Shown here piece by piece: positions 1-10,418 of a DNA stretch of 64,000 nucleotides (its first letter is position 1; every line of letters begins with the position of its first letter). The notes beneath the pieces were generated by a model. It saw nothing but the letters and a program-made list of their open reading frames with translations. It was not told the DNA's origin and did not search any database. This DNA is from Hyaloraphidium curvatum (Eukaryota; Monoblepharomycota; Hyaloraphidiomycetes; Hyaloraphidiales; Hyaloraphidiaceae): assembly GCA_025558095.1 (NCBI GenBank), contig JAIVFI010000013.1, forward strand, positions 434,001 to 498,000, in the 5' to 3' direction. The translations under genes were made by a program, and so were the position numbers.

Positions 1-2
1 AG

Positions 3-1150
3 CGTTTTGTCGATTCGTCGGACGACGACAACGATGATACGGTGCCTGCGATGCGCACACCGCCGGCACCTGAACGGAGGGTGTTTGTGGACCGGGAGCT
101 CTTACGTGCTGCCGAAGAACTTCGATCGCGGGGCAACGAGCTTTTTCGAGCGGGGCGCTTTGCCGAGTCGGAAGTTTTGTATTCGGACGCCATAGGATTG
201 CTTCCGAAGGGCGCGTCGGAACTCCTCAATCTCCACAACAACCGAGCCGTTGCTCGATACAAGATGGGAGAGTATCTGCTGTGTACAGAGGACTGCACGC
301 AGGCGCAGATTTTGGAGCCTGGGGAGTCCAAGAGCCTTCTGCGACGAGCCATGGCATGGGAAGGACTGGAGAAGTGGTCCCGAGCCATTGCTGATTACAA
401 TCAGCTCTTGTCGTCGCAACCTGGTCTTTCTGGGGCAGTGCAAGGTCTTTCCCGATGCCGGAAGGCGGAGTATCTGGCATCAGGACCGTCCAATGATTCA
501 CAGGAGCCTCGGACACCAGTCGCACAGCACAGAGAACGGGCTCCTTCCCGCTCCCGAACACCGACGGAGATCGCTAGTGCGGATCCTTTTGCCGGTTTTG
601 AACCCCATTTCCAATCCCGTTCCGGTGCTTCGACCCCGGGTCGGCCGCAGGCTTTGGACGACTTGGCAGCGATGGTTTCGCCGGCGGTCGAAAGGTTGAA
701 ACTGGAGGAAGCGTCTGCTGCGTTGCGCGAGGCCGAGCAGAGTACTTTGAAGGACGCCGTTGATAGCAAGGTGAGGAACCTCTCCGCCGCGGGTTTTCAA
801 AGCACACGCAATGACGCATGTTTCTCACCAGATTGCCGCGTGGCTCGGAAAGCGTGAGAACAACATCCGCGCACTTCTCTCTTCGCTCGATCAGGTTCTG
901 TGGCCGGAACTGGGAGTCCAAAACAGCGCATTGTCTGATTTAATGACTCCGGCGCAAGTGAAGAAGCACTACATGCGGGTCATAACGAGGACACACCCGG
1001 ACAAGGTGAGCAGCTCTTCCACACCGGGCGGAGCTGTCATATAACCCTTCCGTGCACCAGATCCACCCGGACGAGTCCACGGAGCGCAAGATGATTGCCT
1101 CTGCGGTGTTCGCGGCGCTCAATGGAGCCTATGCAAGTTTTGACCAGTAG
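3..1150 (+). CDS. Auxilin-like TPR and J-domain protein (5' end outside window)
   Basis: This is probably the clathrin-uncoating cofactor of the auxilin/Swa2 family, which recruits Hsp70 to coated vesicles. The frame is open to the left edge and begins with an acidic stretch, so the start lies outside. A TPR block (about residues 20-135 of the visible part) includes motifs such as 'RSRGNELFRAGRFAESEVLY' and 'NNRAVARYKMGEYLLC'. A Ser/Pro-rich linker follows, then an auxilin-type J domain: 'AAWLGKRENNIRALLSSLD', 'VLWPELG' and the HPD motif in 'RTHPDK'. Introns at 771-831 and 1006-1060 restore one frame into a final exon ending 'FAALNGAYASFDQ'. TPR plus C-terminal J domain is the Swa2 arrangement. 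Any UBA or clathrin-binding region would lie upstream. It ends 15 bp from the stop of the convergent mL43 gene. Confidence 0.82.
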
Positions 1151-1165
1151 ACTTGGCTGGCATCC

Positions 1166-1624
1166 TCATGCCTTTCCGCCCCATGGAGTGATGAACGCCG
1201 TCGGAGGCGTGCGAGTGATGACCCGCTGGTACTTGGTTTCCCGCTTTCCCGACATGGCGCGAAGGTCGAAGAACGCCTTCCGGATGTCCGCAAAGTCCAG
1301 TCCTTTCAGCTGGCGCTGGCGCGTCAGCCCGCCGATGTACTCGGCGACCAGCATTGGCGCCGAGTTCGGAGTCGCCTGCACGCAGAACTCGATGCTGGGA
1401 TTCGCGCGAGCAACGTTTGGTAGCTCCCGCTTCACAAAGTCCACGACGTGCCGCGCCGCCAGTCCCGTGCCCTTCCGCGGGTGCGTGTACAGGATGGTCA
1501 TCTTGGTGCAGGGCACCACGAAACCTCCAACGCCATTCTGCTCCTGCGCGATGATCCTCTTTGCCCGTGGAATGATGCCAAGCTTCTTCGCCAGGTTAAC
1601 GGCAGCTCGCGGTCCCAGGCTCAT
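1166..1624 (-). CDS. MRPL51: Mitochondrial large-subunit ribosomal protein mL43 (L51/S25/CI-B8 fold)
   Basis: A 152-residue intronless frame from the Met in 'MSLGPRAAVNLAKKLG'. The family hallmark 'NGVGGFVVPCTKMTILYTH' sits near residue 36. A central helix 'HVVDFVKRELPNVARANPSI' and the strand-loop 'SAPMLVAEYIGGLTRQRQLK' follow, the usual order in the thioredoxin-like mL43/CI-B8 fold. The frame stays open for another 89 codons upstream, but that part is Arg/Pro-rich and unlike the family, so the internal Met was chosen; the length then matches mL43. The protein would work in the mitochondrial 54S/39S ribosomal subunit. It is convergent with the auxilin-like gene and lies head to head with the Fanzor-like frame. 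Confidence 0.75.
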   Translation of the reverse strand: MSLGPRAAVNLAKKLGIIPRAKRIIAQEQNGVGGFVVPCTKMTILYTHPRKGTGLAARHVVDFVKRELPNVARANPSIEFCVQATPNSAPMLVAEYIGGLTRQRQLKGLDFADIRKAFFDLRAMSGKRETKYQRVITRTPPTAFITPWGGKA

Positions 1625-1734
1625 CGCGAAGTGTCCTCGGGCCGGGAAAGTGAGGGCCTCTTTGCGCGCGAGGCGCGGAGTTTTCTCTGCGTGCAAAAGG
1701 GTCGATTGGACCAGGATCGAAAGGGACGTCGCTC

Positions 1735-3645
1735 TTGGACGACGCGGCGTCGATCTGCGTCGATCACGAATCTGCACCAGACCCTCGAACTTCGCCGGGT
1801 CAAACCGGCGCAGCGTCGCAGCAAGTGCCGCCGCACGTGCCGGTGGGCGCGGCGGACGCGCTCGGCCGGGGACCTTGTGTGGGAGCGGCACCCCGGGTCT
1901 CGAGGGGCCCCGCGGTGTTCCTCGTGGAATGCCCCTCGCCGAGCTCGGCAGGCTCGGCGGCAGCGTTGGCTACGACGTTGTTTACGGGGATGCCGGGCCC
2001 ATTGTTTCCTGGAGCTGTTTGTGGAGCCGGACGGTGGACCTCGCGGCGGCGGCGAGTCCGAGGCACTTCCTCGGCTTCGAGTGCCTGTTTGGCGGCAGGC
2101 GGCGCCGCATGCATCTCGCAAGGAACATATTCTCTAGGATTGCGCGGCTGGATCCGCCCTTGGAGGCCGCTGTACAGGGTTCGCTGCCGGCCCCCGCCGC
2201 GGCGCTGGTTGTCGGCCCCCACGCTCTCTGCTGGGCGAGGACTGGCCAGGAAATCAGGGGTAGCATCAAACATCCATGAGGTCTCTGTTTTCATGCATAA
2301 GCGGACGCCGACGTCCACCTTTCGGAGCGCTGCCAACGAGGCCAACGACGGCTTAACACGAGACCCGAATGGGCGCCGGGCGCGCACCGGGACAGGCGCT
2401 TGGGTTTCGGATGTGGACAAGATCCCGGAGCAGCTCTCCAGGAACTGGAGCAACTTCCCCGACGATACAATCGTCGCCGCCATCGACTACGGCTTCAACA
2501 ACGTCGTGACTTGCGGGCGCACAACGCTGGGCCAGATCAGGGCTGCGGAGAACATCTACGTCTACGACAAGAATCCCCTCGACAATCCTCTGCTGTATGA
2601 AGTGGAGGAGATCGTAGCGTGCGAAGTGGACGGCGTCGTCGTGGACCTCGACGGGAGGCCATTGCTCGAACTGTTCGGCGGCACGGTGGTCACCGACGAT
2701 CCGATGCCGCTGGTCGACGACGATCATGTGATGCGGGTCGACGGGGAGGACATCATGATGGAACCCGCCGATCGAACGTGGCTTGCCAGCGACGTAGCGG
2801 AGAAGCTGGTGGACGGCCGCAGGGTCTACGTCCGCAAGGTCAACAAGGGCGACGTGCGCCTCGACTTCTTCACCGTCACGGCTGCAAACGTGAAGAAGCA
2901 TACGGGTGCTGCGCGCCGCGAAAAGGAGACCGCGGAACGATTCGAACAGGTCTTTGGCTGCAAGGACCCGTTCGCCAGTCTTGGGTCTCCGCGCACGTGT
3001 GATGTTCCGAGGCTCAAGGCCTATCTGTGCACCTTGTTTGACAGGGCGGACAGAGTTTGGACAGTGACGCTTGGATCGGACATCGTCCGACTTCGCTTCC
3101 TGAGCTATATCGATAGCCAGCGGTTTTACGGGAACACGCTTGCAGCCTGGGTAGTGGGTGGAAAGGAAAACCTGAGCAAGTCGGTGTGGCTGTTCTCAGG
3201 TGCGGCGGGCCTCGTCTTCAAGAACCGCAAGGGGAACCAGCCGGTCTCCGTCCGGAAGTGCCGCAAAAGCCTATCCTTCGCCCTCAACCCCGGGATAGGG
3301 CAGTTCAACCTGGACACGGGCGGAGAGTACTCGTCTCAGGTCCATGCAGCGGCGCACTTGTGGGAGCACCCTGAGAGATCACTCGTCTGCATCAACCATG
3401 CGGAGGAAAGTCCGGACAAACGGCCACGCGGCCTCCAACGTTGCGAAGGAACAAGGTGTGGGTAACGGCTTGTGCTCTTGCTATTGTGCCAGCATGCGAG
3501 CTCATCATTGCTTGCAGACTCCTGTGGCGCGCACGTGGCTCGGGACAAGAACTCGGCGAAGGATGTCATGGGCATCGGGCTCAGCAACGTGGTATTCGGC
3601 ACGCGGCCTACGGTCTTTACCTATGAATTCTGGCGAAAGCGTTAA
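1735..3645 (+). CDS. Fanzor-like (TnpB-related) RNA-guided nuclease, start uncertain
   Basis: Fanzors are eukaryotic relatives of TnpB/Cas12 carried by mobile elements. The split RuvC site is visible in order. RuvC-I is 'IVAAIDYGFNNVV' (near 2473-2510, Asp). The 'VRLRFLSYIDSQRFYGN' helix typical of the family precedes the glycine strand 'VWLFSGAAG' and the 'KGNQPVSVRKCRKSL' segment. RuvC-II is 'LDTGGEYSSQ' (Glu, where TnpB has DEYRTS), followed by a zinc-knuckle half 'GLQRCEGTR'. A 60-bp intron (3458-3517, donor GTGGGT, acceptor TTGCAG) then joins to 'SCGAHVARDKNSAKDVMGIG', the RuvC-III motif (compare RDxNAAxNI) with its Asp. All three acidic positions are kept, but the first CxxC knuckle is not evident. 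The first ~190 codons are low-complexity and may not be coding; another Met lies at 2294. The assignment rests on motifs only. Confidence 0.6.
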
Positions 3646-4425
3646 AGGCAATCAAGGCGATCGACTTAGCGAGGATGAAGGCCCATCTGAGCCTACCATG
3701 CGAGGAAGCCGGCGGAGTTCTTTCCCCGGATTCGAGATAGACAGAAATGAAGAGTAGTAGTGATTTCCGTCATTCTAGCTAAGCAGAACAGACTGTCCGG
3801 ATTGTGTCCGGAGGCTTTGTGGCGCCGCTTACGTGGCGTTCGGCGCGACTAGTCACAAAAGGGCAGCGGGTCCCTCTCATCACCAAACGTCTCCTGCCCC
3901 GTGCGCTCACCAGCATAGAGCCATGAGGGCCCGCAAGAAGCGCAAGAAATCTTCTCCCGTCGCGCTCTCCCCGTTGAGGGCGCTGTCCTGGTGAGCGGAG
4001 CCGCGGGGCCGGGCCCGGACGCCCACCTGACCTGCCCGTTGCCTTCCTCCCTTACACGACCCTTCGCCCTATTGCTCTGTCCCGGCAGCGCTGCACCGTC
4101 AAGCGCAGGAGCCGCATCCACGACGGCCATGCTCTCGGCTCACCGAGAGAGGTATGGATCTCGGAGGCGGCGCAACCCCTACAGCATGCTGATCTTCTCT
4201 CCTCGGCCTCCCGTGCGCTCAGCATTCATTTTCGCTTCTTTCTTTCTTTCGTTTTCCCGGGGATACATCAAGACCGAGCCGAGACGCGCGGGGGGGCCGC
4301 GCGCCGGGGGTTGAAGACCGCCGAACGCTTTCGAACTGGACTTCTCGTGCATCCTTTGCACCCCTCGGCGCAGCGCGCATCTGCCGCTTTGCAGCTCGAT
4401 CAAGGTCACCGAGACAACATGCTCA
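3646..4425. other. No gene recognised; 3' flank of the Fanzor-like gene
   Basis: Only short frames without family character occur here, and base composition is less biased than in neighbouring genes. In TnpB/Fanzor loci the guide (omega) RNA commonly overlaps or follows the 3' end of the nuclease gene, so this stretch is the natural place to look. No inverted repeat or terminal structure was identified by eye. Confidence 0.4.
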
Positions 4426-4550
4426 GCATCCCGACCCCGTGGGCCTCCAACGTTGCCATGAAACAACGTGTGGGTGATGGCCAATGGCTCGCGCGAGCTC
4501 GCGAACTCATCGTCCCCCTTGGCAGACTGCTGTGGAACCGTTGAAAACAG
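4426..4550 (+). pseudogene. Decayed partial second copy of the Fanzor 3' region
   Basis: About 110 bases match 3431-3540 of the Fanzor-like gene. They share an identical 15-base core (GGCCTCCAACGTTGC), the donor-like GTGTGGGT, the stretch GCGA-CTCATC, and the acceptor region GCAGACT-CTGTGG. The encoded knuckle 'GLQRCHETTCG' parallels 'GLQRCEGTRCG' in the full copy, and the intron position is kept (4470-4525, 56 bp). Upstream the frame shifts: 'SSIKVTETTCSA', which looks like the RuvC-II/first knuckle segment, lies in a different frame at about 4393-4428. Downstream similarity stops after TGTGG and no RuvC-III motif is seen. It therefore looks like a broken remnant. Confidence 0.55.
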
Positions 4551-5732
4551 TAGCCAGAAAACTGGTAGCGGCGTGGAGGTCGACGTACTGATCTCGGATT
4601 GAGGTCCCTGGGAGTACGGATCTCCAATGTAGCCGCGCCATCGAACTTCGTTCTCCTACACCCTTTCGGAAACCAAGAACTTTGTCCGAGTCTTGTCTTT
4701 GATATTTGTGATGCTGCTAACGTACAACTCTACAGATGGATGATGGAAACGGAGATGGAGCCGCTGGTCAGCGCTTCCTCGTCTCGATCAGCCTTGCTAG
4801 GGCGATTTGTTGGCCCTGGGCGCGAATGGCAATACTCAACTTTGCTCCTATATGTCGAGGACACGAGGGTGCTGCCGCCACAGGTTTTGCGGTACGGAGT
4901 CGCGAGATCAGTCTGGTCGCACCCACTAGACCTTGAAATGACGTCCCACGCATGTAACGGTCCCTACCGCGCGTCGGAGCCACCTTGATCCGCATATCGA
5001 GCTTGATCTGGTGCCCTGTCAGCAGCGAAGGAGGTTGTGTGAGCATGTTTTTGGCCAGATCTTGTCCGACTAAGGCCTGGTCGGCCCCGTGACCGCGTTG
5101 GAACGCTCATTCAATTTCATCTTTCCGCTACTGCTTTCCCAGTGGTGATTCGCTGGCCAGCGCGACGTTGTCCGAGGAAATGGAGGCTGGCGAGCAGCTT
5201 TTCAAACCAAGCCCGTGATAGTGGCAGATCTAGTCCCCAGTGCGCCGCTGCCCCTCAGGCTGTTGACTCCGAGGTAAAAGTCCGCGCGAGAGGATAAGGC
5301 GGGGCATGGATACACGTGACTCGGCACGGTGCTCAAGGTGGTGCTTTGTGGCGATGCTTCGCCTCACTCTCCCTCCTCCTCGGCGCCTGCCTGGCGTTTG
5401 GAAATCTTCAGATCTTTGCAACGCAAGGCTGTAAGCAACGGAGGCGGTTGGGGAGAGCAGGAAGCGCCGGTCGCCCGACAGCTTGAGGTCCGCGTCGAGG
5501 CGACGTCCCAGCTGCCTCCTCTTCCTGCATCGCGCCTGCCTAGCGTTCTGGAGGTCTCGAAACCTCGTGATCTCTGATTATGAGCTTTGAGGAGGGGCTG
5601 AAGAGGACGGGGAGAGCCCGGAGAACGGTTTTGTTTGGTTATTAGTCAGAGTGGACAGTTTTTGCCTCCGACTACACCTTTCGATTCCGAAAGGTATATG
5701 CAAATCATCTGTCAGCAACTGGCGGATCCAGT
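4551..5732. other. No gene recognised upstream of GMP synthetase
   Basis: Only short unsupported frames occur. A branch-point/acceptor-like string (GCTAAC then CTCTACAG, ending at 4735) precedes a 66-codon frame from 4736, but no family was recognised. Two imperfectly similar ~40-base pieces, each around GCGCCTGCCT-GCGTT, occur near 5365-5405 and 5505-5555. Together with the Fanzor remnant this may be decayed mobile-element sequence; that is inference. Confidence 0.35.
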
Positions 5733-7880
5733 ATGACGGGCGACGGCGCGACGTCGTTGGCGGAAGCCTATGACACCATCCTCATTTTGGACTTCGGATC
5801 CCAGTGAGTTCGGGCGGACGGGAGCATCGAAGTCGTTCTGGCCTCCTCGCCTTTCCACCCCATGATTCGACGGTTCGAAACTTATACGGCAATTCTCCTT
5901 GTTTCAGATATTCGCACCTTATTACGAGACGGATCAGAGAGCTGGGCGTCTACTGCGAGATGCAGGCGTGCACCTTCAAGCTCGCGGACTTGAAGTTCAA
6001 GCCGAAAGGCAAGTCGTAACGGCCTTGTTCCGGACCCAACCTCATGCTTGAGGCGTTTGGACAGGCATCATCCTGTCTGGAGGTCCTTCGTCTGTCTACG
6101 ACGCCGACGCCCCTCATGTGGATAAGGCGGTGTGGTCCCTGGGCGTTCCCATACTCGGAATCTGCTACGGCTTGCAGGTAGCGTTCCAGCGTGCTTTCAC
6201 CGAATTGCCCTAATGACTCTTCTGCGGCGACCAAGGAAATGGCTTGGTCGCTAGGTGGAGAGGTTGTTCCGTGCGACCATCGTGAATACGGCCACGCGAA
6301 CCTGACCGTGGAGCTGGCCGGGAGCCAGCTTTTTGCGGACGTGCCGCACGAGATTGCTGTTTGGATGAGCCACGGGGATCAGCTTCGGAGCCTGCCGGAT
6401 GGGTTCGAGATGATTGCGAGGACTCCCACTGCTCCCCTTGCCGCAATCATGAATCCTGCGCGGAAGTTCTACGGACTGCAGTTCCACCCCGAGGTCACGC
6501 ACACTCCGCAGGGGACAGCGTTGCTGAAGAACTTCGTGATCCGCATCTGCGAGTGCGCAGCGAGCTGGACAATGTCGTCCTTCATCGATAAGGAGATCGA
6601 CAGGATCAGGAGCTTAGTTGGTCCCAGTGGCCAAGTGATTGGAGCAGTTAGCGGTGGTGTGGATAGCACCGTCGCCGCCGCCCTCATGAACAAGGCCATT
6701 GGAGATCGGTGCGCGCTCTGCATGTGGTACGAGCGTCACAAATGGTCTGACGCGCAGCTAGCTTCCACGCCATTCTCGTGGATAACGGGGTGATGCGCCT
6801 CAACGAGTGTGCGACAGTGAAGGCCACGCTGCAGGAGAAACTGGGGATCAATTTGACGGTGGCCGATGCTGCCGATCTGTTTCTCGGACGCCTGAAGGGC
6901 GTTACCGACCCCGAGAAGAAGCGCAAGATCATCGGGAACACTTTCATTGAGGTGTTCGAGGCAGAGGCTGACAGAATCGAGAAAGAGGTCGAGCACAGCG
7001 GAAAGGGCAAGATCGAATTCCTGCTCCAGGGCACGCTATATCCGGACGTGATCGAATCGATCTCGTTCAAGGGACCTTCGGCTACCATCAAGACGCACCA
7101 CGTGGGTTCCCTTCGTAGCGTGCGTTTCGCAGCGCCTGACTGCCCGGCAGAACGTCGGAGGTTTGCTTGACAACATGAAGCTCAAGCTAATCGAGCCCCT
7201 TCGAGAGCTGTTCAAGGGTATGAGGAGGATGTTCAACCGATCGTGTCACTGGCTGATCCTCGCTTGACTGCTTCAGACGAAGTCCGAGCCCTAGGCGAGT
7301 TGATGGCTTTGGACCCCGAATTGGTATGGCGGCATCCTTTCCCTGGCCCAGGGATCGCAATCCGGATCCTGGGTGAAGTCAACCCCGAGCAAGTAGAGAT
7401 TGCACGGAAAGCGGACCACATCTACATCGAGGAGATCAAGAAAGCGGGGCTCTATCGGAAAACTTCTCAGGGTAACTAAGTTGGTTGCTGTGCCAGACGA
7501 CCTCCTCACCACAACGCCTCCCTCCCACCCGCCAACCACAGCGTTCGCCGTTCTTTTGCCTGTCAAGGCGGTGGGCGTTATGGGCGACCAACGCACGTAT
7601 GAGCAAGTGGGCATCTTGGTGGGATATCGAGGGTCCCTGCTTACGGCCGATCCCCAGATCATCGCGCTTCGGGCCGTGGAGACCACAGACTTCATGACCG
7701 CGGACTGGTATCCCATGCCCTACGATGTCCTGAAACGGATCAGTAGCCGCATCATCAACGAAGTCCGGGGCGTAAACCGGGTGGTGTACGACGTCTCATC
7801 CAAGCCTCCAGCGAGTGGGTATGATCGTCGCCGCCTTGGTTCCTCGATCTCACTCTACCGCAGCAATCGAGTTCGAGTGA
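5733..7880 (+). CDS. GUA1: GMP synthetase (glutamine-hydrolysing), nine exons
   Basis: Converts XMP to GMP using glutamine and ATP, the last step of de novo guanine nucleotide synthesis in the cytosol. The class-I amidotransferase domain comes first: '[20 protein letters not shown]', '[13 protein letters not shown]', '[13 protein letters not shown]' (nucleophile Cys) and '[13 protein letters not shown]' (His/Glu). The ATP-pyrophosphatase P-loop '[16 protein letters not shown]' follows, then '[13 protein letters not shown]' and the C-terminal dimerisation domain with '[14 protein letters not shown]' and ending 'PPATIEFE'. Introns: 5804-5907, 6009-6064 (GC-AG, donor GCAAGT), 6178-6235, 6709-6761, 7102-7150, 7218-7276, 7472-7541 and 7815-7863. 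All keep the frame and all catalytic motifs are present. The last exon has only 17 coding bases. Confidence 0.96.
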
Positions 7881-8032
7881 CGTAGAATCGGATCTGTATA
7901 CCCCTTGATACCCTACATTCACTTCCGTGATTGGCCATCGGCCGCCTCGGTATCTGCCTCCTGGTCGTCAGTGAGCTGGTGCCTATGGGGTCCACGATCA
8001 GATGACATGGGTTTAGACGCAAAAAGACACCC

Positions 8033-10327
8033 TCACCACTCCCCGCGCGCCTCCGTGTCCTCTTCATCTTTTCTTCGACCCCGATAAAACAGGTATCCTG
8101 TCGCGAGGTGAGCCAAAATGAAACAGGAGCAAAACCGACGGAACCAACCCGCAACCGCGGCAAAGATGCAGACCACAACCAGCACGACGCCCCCGCTACC
8201 GAAAAGTTAGTGCCGCGGCAGAGGCGAGGCAGAGGCCAGACTCACGCAACGTAGTAGCGTTTGGCTGTCGTAGAGCCGGTCTTTGGCGCGGTGGCAGTCT
8301 GCGTGCCACTAGCACCACTGCATGGCTGCGCTGCACCCGACGGTGCAGCAGAGGTGCCGGTTGGAACACCAATGAAGCTGTTGATCAGCTCGAGCATGGC
8401 AACGGGCTTGTCCACTGCCACCATGTGGCTCGCATCAAAGATGACCGCGTACGTTAGATTCCGCTCCGTCTGGAGGGTCCCTGTTGGGACGCCGTCAATC
8501 GACCAGTCCGTCCTTCCGGACTTGTTCTGTTTCTCCACAATGAGCAAACGAAGTCCCGTGCCCACAGCGCAACCTCACTTGGAAACCGGTCGCACCGCCC
8601 CATTCCAAAGCATCAATCATCAACTCCGTGCCCATATGATTGCAAATCAGATCCTTGTCTCCGCTGCGCAGCGGCGTCAACCGACGAGCCCATGCATCAT
8701 GACGCTGCCGTACCTGAAAAGCAGTACCGGCATGTTGGCGAGGATCTTTGGCAAGTGAACGTAGGATGGGGCGCTTTTGTCCCTGTCTAGGGCCGAAGCA
8801 ACAGACTCGTCGCACTCTGACCATGAGCCCCGCTGTGGAGCCCGGTCTGCGTGCAAGGCACCCTTCACATCCTCCCTCTAGATCGTGGATCAGAAGCGTC
8901 ACGTGGCAAGCAAAATTGCGTGCACCTACCGAAAGGAAGCGTTTCATCTCGTCCAGCCTCGGAGGCCAGTCAAAGAGACCGCACCCGCCGTTGGGCACCG
9001 TGTCGCGAAGCCTGACGTCGTACATGTTGATGCACATCTGGCCGCTGCGGAGGCGGTTACGTATGCAGTCCAAATCGGCCGCGGATGAACAAACCCCGTG
9101 CGCGAAAAGTTAATTATCTCGTCAAGAATACTCTCGCAGCTCGGATATCTGATCCTCGGGCCGTACTTTTCGTACATGTTCGCACACTCGGCTTGGTGAC
9201 GCAAGGCCGATGCCTTGTACTCGCCCCCGATGAGGCCGTACTTTTCTGCAAACGGGACGTACCCGTTGTACTGTCCGCCAGAGCCTTAGAGTTCGAACCC
9301 GGCAGCTTCACGCTCCTCCGGCGGTACGAACCTGTCGCTGGGGGTCGATCCAACCGTTCCCAATGGCGACTCCCTTCAAGTTGAACTGGAGCAACGCAAA
9401 GCTTCAGGCCTCCACAGCGCACGACAGGCCACGCGGCTCCCACCTGAACCTTCGCCCCGGCCTCGTTCTTCTTGAGAATGCCGTTGACGATGTATGGAAT
9501 GTAGATGCCGGCGAAGCTCTCTCCGGCAAAGTAAAGCTGCCGCGACGATGCTCCACGTCAGCAGAATACAAAGCAGCGCGGGCCGGCTTACGTCGCTCCG
9601 CAAGTACTCTGGGAAGGCCGCCATGAAATTTACGAGGAAGTTGTAGAACTCGGTCGCAACCTGGCGCAGAGCTCTGAGGAACTGCCAAGCAAGCGGCAAA
9701 GTTTCCCCCACCTCTTCTTCGGTGTGCATGTAAGCCGGAGGGTCGGCGTAGCTGTACCCGACCCCGACCGGCTGATCGACTGCGAAAGGCCGCGTTGGCA
9801 GGGCACGGCACATCGGGCCGACACAGCCCCACCGAACAAAAGATTGGCATACTGCGTCCAACTGTACGGGTTGTCCCGGACTTCCAGGGTGCCATTCACG
9901 TCGTATATCTGGTACGGGCCAATCTCGAGGAACATCCCGTCCATGCTGCTGCAGCCCGGGCCTCCGTTGAGCCATATCACCAGCTTATCCTTCGGCTGGC
10001 GGTGATCCGTTGCGACGAGCCAGAAGAACAGGTTGCTCTTGCTCGCCTCGTCCACAATCATGTGCCTGGTCGCGGGGCGCTCTACCGCGGTTCGACGCGG
10101 AAGGCCAGCTCCACCCACCCGGCCCAATGCCGGTAACGGTCATTCTGAGCTGCTGTTGTCCCCGGAAGCGAAGCGATGTAGTAGTCCCTGGCTTTGGGCG
10201 GGCTCGTATCCTGCCTCCCGGAAATGTCGACCAGGTGCTGCCCACCGAGACCGGGCCCCGCATCGCAAGGGGCAAGGCAGCCGAGCAGAAGCCATGCGGC
10301 CGCTGCTCCGTAAAGGACAGCTCTCAT
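8033..10327 (-). CDS. KEX1: Kex1-like serine carboxypeptidase with C-terminal membrane anchor
   Basis: A late-Golgi carboxypeptidase that trims basic residues from proproteins (peptidase S10). The start Met opens a signal peptide 'MRAVLYGAAAAWLLLGCLAP'. Hallmarks in order: 'LVIWLNGGPGCSSMDG', 'NLLFVDQPVGVGYSYADPPA', nucleophile Ser in 'LYFAGESFAGIYIPYI', 'GVAIGNGWIDPQRQYNGYVP', 'CINMYDVRLRDTVPNGGC', catalytic Asp in 'GDKDLICNHMGTE' and His in 'DASHMVAVDKPVAMLELI'. After a Thr/Ser/Gly-rich linker ending 'TTAKRYYVA', an intron leads to a hydrophobic segment 'GGVVLVVVCIFAAVAG' and a basic/acidic tail. Mapped introns include 10066-10118 and 9780-9832; others were inferred from frame changes. A further intron just after the membrane segment is possible. 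The arrangement matches Kex1, with a short luminal linker. Confidence 0.9.
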
Positions 10328-10418
10328 CGCCTCGGACGGAGCTGACCGAACATGTTGGACATGCGCGACGGCCTCACGCTGACGTGCCCCACCGGAGCAC
10401 AAACGAGAATCACTCCAA

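Noticed and set aside
1625-1891. N-terminal extension of mL43 by 89 codons
   Set aside because: The frame is open, but the Arg/Pro-rich sequence does not resemble the family, and the internal Met gives the usual length.
1095-2279. 394-codon plus-strand frame over mL43
   Set aside because: Its first half is the antisense of the mL43 coding sequence and its second half has no recognisable domain.
4599-4988. 129-codon plus-strand frame
   Set aside because: No family character and no good start; left as unassigned DNA.
9285-9315. tRNA T-loop-like string GGGTTCGAACTC on the minus strand
   Set aside because: It falls inside an intron of the Kex1-like gene; no acceptor or anticodon stems could be drawn.
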